Shown here: piece by piece, positions 46,901 to 52,932 of the stretch | Layout: every line of letters begins with the position of its first letter | Numbering within the stretch: the first letter of the stretch is position 1 | Origin: a bacterium | GTDB lineage: Bacteria > Auribacterota > UBA3054 > JAPLST01 | Length of the DNA stretch: 61,122 bases | Assembly (NCBI GenBank): GCA_026417575.1 | Contig: JAOACZ010000029.1 | Span: 1 to 61,122 of the forward strand | Direction: 5' to 3' | Notes under the pieces: model-generated | Databases searched by the model: none | What the model was told of the DNA's origin: nothing | The model's input: only the letters and a program-made list of their open reading frames with translations | Program-made: the position numbers and the translations under genes

Positions 46901-46934
46901 GTGGCGCCGCAGGTCTGACCAGAGTCACGGTTGA
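40965..46934 (+). CDS. Giant secreted zincin-like multidomain protein
   Basis: A 1989-residue exported protein (signal peptide to about residue 24). Residues 25-600 are of unknown fold. A metalloprotease-type motif HETTHLFHQLGDLY lies at 647-660; its HExxH-x6-D spacing is like M64-type HExxH...GDEY enzymes. An Ig/Cna-like segment (about 725-760) follows, then a probable beta-propeller (about 1090-1325, with GIADMGNNRVLVWE and VSDAGFNRVLVYE), two tandem Ig-like repeats of about 90 residues starting near 1328 and 1422, and Kelch-like blades (about 1515-1840). The end reads IPESLGMRSITLMLLAWRRR, resembling a PEP-CTERM anchor with Ser in place of the second Pro. No recognised single family covers the protein. 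Overlaps xseA convergently by 42 nt. Confidence 0.85.
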   Translation: MHRWFTALALYIGTDLAVLPAFAAPAYYGFGYPHLVVAEYHPALYTAKYALVGYDTPIRAKTNGEFLSRFVWQEHGLANLLTGGLAIGNFWPGNDTCEFLVMFRRYGLVISGEVYRAPGVYSTRPWDWQSSWFFASASAGGSNDIVCVAAGDVLPAYPGDELLIVQSLSDHYRIAPRHHLLIYSRPSSTNQSNWILRGTSPLLPEAGMEVVGMTAGDFAWAGRTWLAVMYRTSTAQFVRYYDVSAFPSFVTKGEDATSFGEAAPFTLTSADYTKEYGREGQKYLTTIIWDGTVYRPVVFSNAFGVPPRALPMIDGWFNYRMVAYTNAPIAAAAGRVFGYLTDRYDYSTQYRDPLQGPGRRDVGVAWIARRPIYSKQRDPFHPTWSTHFGWPLPGEPITNTVVLENSGTAPTLPGTLRLKAWFNTSYRNADTAPATMYSPDTQLVINSSIPTFVTPVATQYALFTALVYGTNWPYQFDNFMPTRRLILSTEYWNVISIENLSDADADACERNNRHEMAVHAWTLHPVFFPKTALTNDYRPNVKNDPHSILYILHKLNNAIQSMWERSGTSDNDDIKIRVTLDGFELDDVDNAHRSWIFNGTNVWHYYEGCRGLDYNPALDPYGQPYGVWPGHGVWQRFNRDAEGDEGHETTHLFHQLGDLYQYHVFPKDSAGAILGNARPLQIRTWCANPDVFSTDARMQFCKGTADLHRYTPGMRNMGHENWGLAAPATNFARVRARNGAPLAGAVVKSYVLENGQLFLKNTVTTAADGLADINWPPRPLTWSGTDSVYGYRKYNGPALGRYIFITITLPGYSDGWVWRQDDPEYMHSSNLALPARAFVNSNWDIWDVPTLYEPNASPYPHATEIVVEGTSVRISTVAIPGNTYRVYRRSPPTYTFHLVTSAVAVSSTLQLSPPLGSGQQRAIFYLTEVTGTNESNPRAFQVVATSNARAITARDSRTLFLTLNAGTADPIMTICEGSEPFAEVATHWFFGHQPIKAQPASHGAHVLMTISSYSEWGIPPVYVTWVPRLSEFNYGIYDVNGNFAGGWHGTFDTAPQQLLTDPGNNFIAKNVQVGDEVGVGNVRTSIVEVVSATQLRLAAQVLPGGGTAQYSVYRTMGREGSGTTNRMVSRYVRGIGRVHDTAGGPYVGIADMGNNRVLVWEETTKYRAHYAASGFAPTDVDPDPVHTGRFFVISRGTDKKLYCFQFDGVTITLQTNWSLSTLATDSVSSSARQCGLAVLPRPNAARLVAVSDAGFNRVLVYELFSNDVLTLRQTITAPLPPFIAATLAQPLDVEFLHDPTRGLARLFAVANGNRVVKLLDDIVTAVVPPFVDITNQPIWVTYGVTHITLGGTNGGQVLGTMHWSNALNGASGTLPAAPAWQISSVPLALGANLISVSGTNAAGTVAVDTTMVTRLDPSAELPFVDVLSTNITVPYDVFYVSVQGTNNVHVVGGMTLTTSAGDVRSFPALSPWTVSNVFVAVGETVIQVTGTNAYGMPAADTIQVMRTTYAVPTASVNVQWTTLSVPQPSGAGCKLGTDGRFLYYLPGNNSSVAFYRYDPQSNTWLSLASHPGRADQHRDVNNNGLEYRDGFFFCALTAPWTNRWNDFATLVARYQVANDQWVVVCSDIVVATLYAPTSTNVLYGNAPAWNLCLVTLGLIDTVCTSTPSWDPNIPTGNTHTRFDCQGAGTQGNWTKRFDAHCAAFDDFVYGVKQDWNPPPYDSTNASIGDVVWRVPKTNIVTGAAVAVTNLPWNPGAGLCAISTPAARALTRQNEIVVVRGAGVGANQDGWGTPTRDIAVLSLPDCLWRTVTPLPAATGLGTDITEIGGELFVKPSNNALLYRGTPLFPGDTNPPDIDVHALVFPRHSTLLFPDVITNITWNPRRISDNYDGTNVFITRVRVLRSNDLAQVALVTTEVANACATVTWLPTVALTNATPLVIELTARDMAQNASARIFVGDAFYVIPESLGMRSITLMLLAWRRRSDQSHG

Positions 46935-48344
46935 GTCGGCAACGCCATCCGCGAATTGCGTACGGAGTGCTTGCCCGGGTGCCACCCTAGCCACGCTCGT
47001 AATGGGCAGCCCAGTTTCGGCTGCACGTGTGATCGTATAGCCGCGACGCAAAACGGCAACAGGCCCAAGAGCCTCCATCTGCGCCATCAGCCGCAGCAGC
47101 GCATCGCGTTTGCGCGCTAGGGAGTGCTCCATCGCCGTTTCCAAGGCTACACGCTGAAGACGCAGTACGTGTGATTGATGCTCAAGCTGGCGCCCAAATA
47201 ACGTGCGCGCCGAGCGAACAACTTGCAGCGCGGCCGCTACCCGCGCCTCTGTGGCACGCATGCGCTCGCTCATCAGAGCACGCGCGGCGTTCTGCAACTC
47301 GTCCACACGCTGGCTGTAGTGCAAAATAATCCGCTCCGGCTCACGCAACGCGTAATGCGTCATGATGCGATCCAGCCGACGCTGCACGCTTTGCACCTGC
47401 CGCTCAAGTGCCGCCTGCGCACGCCGCCGCGTTTCGTTCACTCGCCCCACCAGCACCTCGCGCGGCTGCACGACCAGCTCAGCCGCTGCACTTGGCGTGG
47501 GTGCACGCAAATCGGCAACAAAATCCGCTATCGTGTAATCTGTCTCATGCCCCACCGCCGAGATGATCGGTATGGCCGACCGCGCAATCGCCCGTGCCAC
47601 CACTTCCTCGTTAAACGCCCACAAATCCTCTATACTCCCTCCCCCACGGCCGACAATTAAGACATCAAAACAAAGTGGATAGCGAGTGGGATCTTGTGCG
47701 TGCTTGCGCGTTATTTCGTTGCACCAGTCAATTGCCGCGGCAATTTGTTGCGCAGCTCCCTCGCCTTGGACTTGAACCGGCACGAGCACAATGTGCATCG
47801 TTGGAAAGCGCCTCAGAATGATATTCACAATGTCGCGAATCGCTGCGCCACTCGGGGACGTCACCACGCCGATTGTGTGAGGTAACAATGGCAAGCGCTT
47901 TTTGCGCGCAGAATCAAACAAGCCCTCAGCTGCCAGCTTCCGCTTTAACTGCTCAAAAGCCAACTGGAGTGCGCCAATACCTCCCGGCTCCATCGTTTCA
48001 CAAACAATTTGATACTTCCCCTGCGGCTCGTATACCTGTACACTCCCAGTCACAATCACTTTCAGCCCATCTGCAGGCTTGAACTGCACACGCTGGTTCG
48101 CATTGCGAAACATCGCCGCAGCAATCTGCGCACCCTCGTCCTTGAGCGTAAAGTACCAATGCCCCGAAGGATGTGCGCGGAAATTGCTGATTTCTCCTTC
48201 CACCCACACTGACGCGAACGAGCCCTCAATTAGCAGGCGTAAGCGCCGCGTTAGTTGTGTGACCGTCTCCGGCTCGCGTGGTCGAACAGCACAACTAGGT
48301 TCTGTACTGCTCCCGAACAAATCGCTCAACTCGCTTTGTTTCAT
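46893..48344 (-). CDS. xseA: Exodeoxyribonuclease VII large subunit
   Basis: A 483-residue nuclease subunit. An OB-fold (about 30-120: VWVEGEISNFRAHPSGHWYFTLKDEGAQI) is followed by the catalytic domain with GVVTSPSGAAIRDI, VGRGGGSIEDLWAFN and SAVGHETDYTIADFVADLRAPTPSAAAE, then a long coiled coil. ATG 48344 was chosen because it overlaps the upstream stop by 4 nt; nine upstream codons were rejected. No xseB lies downstream. The last codons overlap the convergent giant-protein gene. Confidence 0.96.
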   Translation of the reverse strand: MKQSELSDLFGSSTEPSCAVRPREPETVTQLTRRLRLLIEGSFASVWVEGEISNFRAHPSGHWYFTLKDEGAQIAAAMFRNANQRVQFKPADGLKVIVTGSVQVYEPQGKYQIVCETMEPGGIGALQLAFEQLKRKLAAEGLFDSARKKRLPLLPHTIGVVTSPSGAAIRDIVNIILRRFPTMHIVLVPVQVQGEGAAQQIAAAIDWCNEITRKHAQDPTRYPLCFDVLIVGRGGGSIEDLWAFNEEVVARAIARSAIPIISAVGHETDYTIADFVADLRAPTPSAAAELVVQPREVLVGRVNETRRRAQAALERQVQSVQRRLDRIMTHYALREPERIILHYSQRVDELQNAARALMSERMRATEARVAAALQVVRSARTLFGRQLEHQSHVLRLQRVALETAMEHSLARKRDALLRLMAQMEALGPVAVLRRGYTITRAAETGLPITSVARVAPGQALRTQFADGVADSTVTLVRPAAPRE

Positions 48345-49528
48345 CGCTGGCCAATATGCTGCCCCACCCACGCGCGCAGCCGCTTCACGGCTTCCTTCAA
48401 CTGCTCGAGGCTCGTGGCAAAGGAAATGCGGATGTGCCCATCTGCTCCAAAAGACGCGCCCGGTACCGGCGCGATGTGTGCTTCTTCAAGCAGCCGTAAG
48501 CATAGCCGCGTTGACGGAATGCCCCAGGCACTTATGTTAGGAAACACGTAAAATGCTCCTTGGGGATCCAAGCACGACACGCCAGGTATCTTCCGCAATG
48601 CTTCGACCAACCATGCTCGCCGTTCGTCAAAGGCAGCACGCATACGCGCCACGCATTCCACGCTGCCCTGAAGCGCTGCCAGCGCTCCATATTGTGCAAA
48701 GCTGGTCGTGCCTGTGGTGGATTGTTCCTGTAAACACTGGATCGCTTCCGCCGACGCACGATCGGGGCAAGCGACGTACCCCAGCCGCCACCCGGTCATG
48801 CTGAACGTTTTCGAGAATCCGTTGACGGTGAACGTGCGCTCGTACAAGTCAGGGGCCGCCGCCGCAAAGCTTACATGCCGGAACCCACGGTAAGTCAGTA
48901 GCTCGTAGATTTCATCGGAAACTATCGCGATCCGCGGATGCTCGCGCAATACCTCCGCCAAGCTTTGTTGCTGGTTACAATCGTATCCCATTCCTGTCGG
49001 ATTGGAGGGGCTATTCAGGATAAACGCACGCGTTCGTGGCGTAATTGCCGCCGCTAACTGCTCTGGCCTCAAGCGAAACTCATTCTCCTGTTCTGTCGGT
49101 ACAATCACCGGCCTCCCGCCCGCCAATGTGACAAGCTCAGGATAGCTCACCCAGTACGGGCTGGGGATGATCACCTCATCACCAGGCTCCAACACAACCT
49201 GGAAAATGTTGTACAACGAGTGCTTTGCTCCACACCCGACCACAATCTGCTGCGGCGAATACTGCAGGCCGTTCTCGCGTTGCAATTTTGCCGCAATTGC
49301 TTCACGGAGCTCCGGAATTCCCGCCGACGGCATGTACTTTGTCTTGCCCTCGCGCAACGCCCGAATGGCTGCCTCCTTGATGTGCTCGGGTGTGTCAAAA
49401 TCTGGCTCGCCAGCCGCAAGCGAAACTACCTTGATCCCCCTCGCATTCAACTCCCGTGCCCGCATGGTGATACCAATCGTGGCAGACGGTTTCACAGCTT
49501 GCATGCGTTGATTGACAAGGAATCCCAT
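48341..49528 (-). CDS. Class I aspartate aminotransferase family protein
   Basis: A 395-residue PLP aminotransferase of the AspC/AatA type-I-beta subgroup. SLAAGEPDFDTPEHIKEAA, ILNSPSNPTG, SDEIYELLTY and GFSKTFSMTGWRLGY (PLP lysine) are characteristic, as are GAFYVFPNI and the terminal Arg-containing RISFATSLEQLKEAVKRL. Aspartate:2-oxoglutarate or prephenate activity are both possible. ATG 49528 begins the family fold and sits 8 nt after tsaD; a TTG at 49543 was rejected. Confidence 0.9.
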   Translation of the reverse strand: MGFLVNQRMQAVKPSATIGITMRARELNARGIKVVSLAAGEPDFDTPEHIKEAAIRALREGKTKYMPSAGIPELREAIAAKLQRENGLQYSPQQIVVGCGAKHSLYNIFQVVLEPGDEVIIPSPYWVSYPELVTLAGGRPVIVPTEQENEFRLRPEQLAAAITPRTRAFILNSPSNPTGMGYDCNQQQSLAEVLREHPRIAIVSDEIYELLTYRGFRHVSFAAAAPDLYERTFTVNGFSKTFSMTGWRLGYVACPDRASAEAIQCLQEQSTTGTTSFAQYGALAALQGSVECVARMRAAFDERRAWLVEALRKIPGVSCLDPQGAFYVFPNISAWGIPSTRLCLRLLEEAHIAPVPGASFGADGHIRISFATSLEQLKEAVKRLRAWVGQHIGQR

Positions 49529-49536
49529 GTCAGCAC

Positions 49537-50532
49537 TCAACAAGTTACACGAAACGTTGGGAAAATGTCCGCGGTGAGCGCATCCGCGCCACGCGCCTCA
49601 AGCAATGTTGCCCCACGATACGCGATCATGCGTGCGTTGTCCGTACACAATGGCAGCGATGGGAGGACTACATAGAGACCATAGCGCTTCGCGTCGGCTT
49701 GCAAACGTGTCCGCAGCGCCGCATTGGCACTCACCCCCCCGCCAAGCACCACATAGCGCCGCGCCAGCATGCGCGCCGCCGCAATCGTTTTCCGCGCCAG
49801 GACATCCACGATCGCCTCCTGGTACGATGCTGCAACGTCTTCCTGTGCGCGATCCGGATGCTCTTCCAGGTAGTACAGGAGGGCCGTCTTCAGCCCTGAA
49901 AAACTAAAATCAAACACGCCCCGACGCATCAGCGCACGTGGAAAGTGAATCGCCCGCGGGTTGCCACGCTCTGCTAGTCGCGCCAGCGCCAACCCACCTG
50001 GATACCCTAACCCCAGCAGCTTCGCGCCTTTGTCAAATGCTTCCCCCGCCGCGTCATCTCGTGTTCGCCCTATGATGCGGTAGCGACACACTTCCTCTAC
50101 ATCAGCCAATAGTGTATGCCCCCCGGAAACAACCAGAGCGACAAAAGGAAAGGGAACCTCCTGCTCCGCACACGCTGACACCATGTGCGCTTCAATGTGA
50201 TTCACTGCCACAAATGGCTTGCCAAGCGCCGCTGCTAGCGCCTTCCCGTACGACAACCCCACAATCAGTGCCCCAGCTAGGCCTGGCCCGGCTGTCGCAG
50301 CAACTGCATCAATCTCTCCCAATGTGATCCCAGCTTGGCGACACACCGCCTGCACTAACGGCGCTACCGTCTCCAAATGACAGCGACTGGCAAGCTCCGG
50401 CACGACACCACCATACGGCGCGTGCGTCGCCAGCTGCCGTGCGATTACTTCAAAAAAACGACGCGTCGGAACGTGCCACAGCGCCGCTGCTGTCTCGTCG
50501 CATGAACTTTCGATGCCGAGCACCCACTTCAT
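49537..50532 (-). CDS. tsaD: tRNA threonylcarbamoyladenosine biosynthesis protein TsaD
   Basis: A 331-residue ASKHA-fold enzyme that transfers the threonylcarbamoyl group to A37 of ANN-decoding tRNAs. GIESSCDETAAAL at the N-terminus, metal ligands His112 and His116 (NHIEAHM), FDFSFSGLKTA, and the C-terminal CTDNARMIA are all present. It lies 6 nt after the lipoprotein gene. Partner genes tsaB, tsaC and tsaE are not in the window. Confidence 0.97.
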   Translation of the reverse strand: MKWVLGIESSCDETAAALWHVPTRRFFEVIARQLATHAPYGGVVPELASRCHLETVAPLVQAVCRQAGITLGEIDAVAATAGPGLAGALIVGLSYGKALAAALGKPFVAVNHIEAHMVSACAEQEVPFPFVALVVSGGHTLLADVEEVCRYRIIGRTRDDAAGEAFDKGAKLLGLGYPGGLALARLAERGNPRAIHFPRALMRRGVFDFSFSGLKTALLYYLEEHPDRAQEDVAASYQEAIVDVLARKTIAAARMLARRYVVLGGGVSANAALRTRLQADAKRYGLYVVLPSLPLCTDNARMIAYRGATLLEARGADALTADIFPTFRVTC

Positions 50533-50538
50533 CGGGAG

Positions 50539-51039
50539 CTAGGGCACCGTCGTGGATTCCGTTTGTGGCACGCGTTGCAACACCGGTTGCGCCGCCGCAG
50601 GCTCGTTCACCATCCCTGCCAACCGCGAGCGCATGAACTCGACGCGATACACGCAAAACACCTGGTCAATTTTGAATTCAAACCAGCGTATCTTCTCCAC
50701 GTCGCTCTCACTCTCACCCACTGTCAAATAATACTCGAAATCATACGCAGGATTGCGCCGGAAAAATTGATGCAGCTCCTGCCATGAGCGATCCATTTTA
50801 TCACGAAACCGCACCGTGCGTTCTACCCAGCGCCGACCTTTCATTTCACGCGGTGTCGTCCGGAACATGACGGCATCACGCGGTGTGTAGCCCAGCGTCT
50901 GAAATGATTCCTCAATCTTCGTTTGGGCATGTTTCACCCGCGCGTCAAAACTGGCGCACCCATTCACCAGCACAGTGCTTATCGCCCCGATCACCCCGAC
51001 TGTCAACGCCCGTGTGCACATCATATGCTCCCATGCCAT
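50539..51039 (-). CDS. Putative lipoprotein of unknown function
   Basis: A 166-residue protein with a lipoprotein-type signal ending VLVNGC (Cys28). The mature part is charged and helical, with paired Arg/Lys and aromatic residues (SWQELHQFFRRNPAYDFEYYLTVGE); no family recognised. The start is well supported: AGGAGGAG lies just upstream of ATG 51039. It lies 10 nt after ctpA and 6 nt before tsaD in a five-gene set; a role in the envelope with the protease is possible but unsupported. Confidence 0.7.
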   Translation of the reverse strand: MAWEHMMCTRALTVGVIGAISTVLVNGCASFDARVKHAQTKIEESFQTLGYTPRDAVMFRTTPREMKGRRWVERTVRFRDKMDRSWQELHQFFRRNPAYDFEYYLTVGESESDVEKIRWFEFKIDQVFCVYRVEFMRSRLAGMVNEPAAAQPVLQRVPQTESTTVP

Positions 51040-51049
51040 ACACTCCTCC

Positions 51050-52435
51050 TTACCGTGCTGCGGGATTATTTGTACTCACCGCGGGCAGGGATTCCTCAAG
51101 TGGCACCGCAGCTGCCCTGCTCGCGCTAGCCGCGCCCACTCCATTTGTCGCCACCGGCGGATGCAAAAACGCTAACGCGCGCAGTACGTCAATCGCACGC
51201 TCCAGTTGCATGTCACGTACGTTCTTTAACTCTTCGTAGCGAGCCCGCTCGCGTTCCGACAATTTCTCTGGATCGACCCGGTCATACCCGCGCATACGCC
51301 GCTCCAGTAACGCTAACTCATCCTCCGGGCTCATCATCACTTCCACGGTCGGAAAAATCCCCGTCCCATGGATACATTCCCCTGATGGCGTGTAGTATTT
51401 CGCTGTCGTCAGCCGCAATGCGCAATTATTGTTCCCCACAGGAATTACTGTTTGCACCGATCCCTTCCCAAACGTACGACTGCCCAGTACAATCGCCCGT
51501 CGATGGTCTTTGAGTGCCCCCGCCACGATTTCTGATGCGCTGGCCGACGCCCCGTTCACTAACACCACAAGTGGCCCACGATACACTGCACCATCCTCTC
51601 CCACGCGCGCGACAGTGTTTTGTGACGGCATACGCCCACGCGTCGCTACCACCACTTGACCAGGCTCTAAAAATAACGACGCCACCGCGATTGCTTCATT
51701 TAATAACCCGCCCCCATTGTTGCGCAAGTCTAAAATCAAAGAGGCCATCTCCTGCGTGGCCAAGCTCGCCAGCGCCACTTTCAATTCGCTACTCGTCGTC
51801 TTGTCAAAATTTGTCACCCGCACATAGCCAATGTGATTTGTCGGATCAAGGATCTTCACGTCACGCACACTGTGCACCTTGATGATTGCGCGCGTAAGGA
51901 CGTGTTCCATGATCTCTCGGCGCGGGCCGAGAACCCGTTGGATTGCAACCGTCACGACCGTGCCTGGTGCGCCACGCAGCCGCTTCACTGCTTCGCTAAG
52001 GGACATGTCGCGCGTGCTCTCATGATTAATCCGAATGATCCGATCATTTGGTGCGACACCTGCCTTCGCCGCCGGCGTATCGTCCAACGGCGCGATGACC
52101 GTCAGATATTCATCCCGAATTCCTATCTCGATCCCAATGCCGCCAAACTGCCCTTCCGTCGTCACTTTAAGCTCTTCCGTCGCTTCCGGCTCCATAAATT
52201 CACTGTGCGGATCAAGCGACCGCATCATCCCGCGCAAAGCACCATAAATGAGGTTCGTCACGTTCACCTCGTCGGCATAGTCGCTCTGCACTATTGCTGC
52301 GCACGACCCAAACAAATCTAACAGGGGAAAAATCTCGTCCAGCCGTTGCGACCGTGCTACAGCCAGCGTGCAGCTCAGCGCAACACCGCACACCACTAGC
52401 TTCATCCGCGTCTGTTTATCCCTCTCCTGTCTCAT
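51050..52435 (-). CDS. S41 family C-terminal processing protease (CtpA-like)
   Basis: A 461-residue exported serine protease. After a signal segment (KLVVCGVALSCTLAVA) come a helical N-domain, a PDZ domain (about 95-180: GGIGIEIGIRDEYLTVIAPLDDTPAAKAG) and the catalytic core with GYVRVTNF, LILDLRNNGGG, NGASASASEIVAGAL (catalytic Ser) and RTFGKGSVQTV (catalytic Lys). Start is ambiguous: ATG 52435 is 9 nt from the -10 box (leaderless), while ATG 52405 (MKLVV) would leave a leader with GGAGAGG, though far upstream. First gene of ctpA-lipoprotein-tsaD-aminotransferase-xseA. Confidence 0.92.
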   Translation of the reverse strand: MRQERDKQTRMKLVVCGVALSCTLAVARSQRLDEIFPLLDLFGSCAAIVQSDYADEVNVTNLIYGALRGMMRSLDPHSEFMEPEATEELKVTTEGQFGGIGIEIGIRDEYLTVIAPLDDTPAAKAGVAPNDRIIRINHESTRDMSLSEAVKRLRGAPGTVVTVAIQRVLGPRREIMEHVLTRAIIKVHSVRDVKILDPTNHIGYVRVTNFDKTTSSELKVALASLATQEMASLILDLRNNGGGLLNEAIAVASLFLEPGQVVVATRGRMPSQNTVARVGEDGAVYRGPLVVLVNGASASASEIVAGALKDHRRAIVLGSRTFGKGSVQTVIPVGNNNCALRLTTAKYYTPSGECIHGTGIFPTVEVMMSPEDELALLERRMRGYDRVDPEKLSERERARYEELKNVRDMQLERAIDVLRALAFLHPPVATNGVGAASASRAAAVPLEESLPAVSTNNPAAR

Positions 52436-52444
52436 AGCGCCAAA

Positions 52445-52473
52445 ATTATAACACGCACGCTCGATCACGTCAA
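52445..52473 (-). promoter_or_regulatory. Promoter of the ctpA-to-xseA operon
   Basis: On the minus strand TTGACG (52473-52468), 17 nt, TATAAT (52450-52445): five of six and six of six consensus matches. The -10 ends 9 nt before ATG 52435. Confidence 0.7.
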
Positions 52474-52932
52474 CTTGTCTGTGTCTTAACTCACCTCGAG
52501 AGCTCGCTTCCACACCCCAGGGCACTTGCGCGCCACACCGCTCGCTTATTTCATCATGTCACCCAAAAGTCACAAGATCGCCAGCGTTCCTTCGCCATCT
52601 TTTCTCGCCTGTAAATGACATTTGGGGTCGTGTGAAGTCTGCTCCGCAAGCCCATCTTGCTCACGTCGTACTCCCGAGCAACCACCGCGGTGCTACCCGA
52701 CGAAAAAATTGCGCACTCCACAACCACGCCCGCGCATAACGTACTGTTGATCATACTGTTTCCTGAGCCAAGACACGACTCAGTGCTGCCCTCTTGTAGC
52801 GGTTACTCTGTCGTCGCAGCAGTCACCCTCTGCACACATACTCACCTCGATCTGATGAGCAGTTTCGATGCCTCGCCGAAATCTACTGCCATCAAAACTC
52901 AGCGCATCCTACCAAGACTTTTCCATCGCTCA
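52474..52932. other. Intergenic region between ctpA and the GH-A glycosidase
   Basis: About 460 bp. Apart from the doubtful small frame annotated separately, nothing is recognisable. No terminator for the glycosidase gene could be identified at its right side. Confidence 0.35.
52554..52754 (-). CDS. Possible small protein
   Basis: A 66-codon frame with AGGA 7 nt before ATG 52754 and a mixed, basic product (REYDVSKMGLRSRLH, REKMAKERWRSCDFW). It matches no family I know. It lies alone between ctpA's promoter and the glycosidase gene. The ribosome binding site and unbiased codons are the only support, so it may be chance. Confidence 0.3.
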   Translation of the reverse strand: MINSTLCAGVVVECAIFSSGSTAVVAREYDVSKMGLRSRLHTTPNVIYRREKMAKERWRSCDFWVT

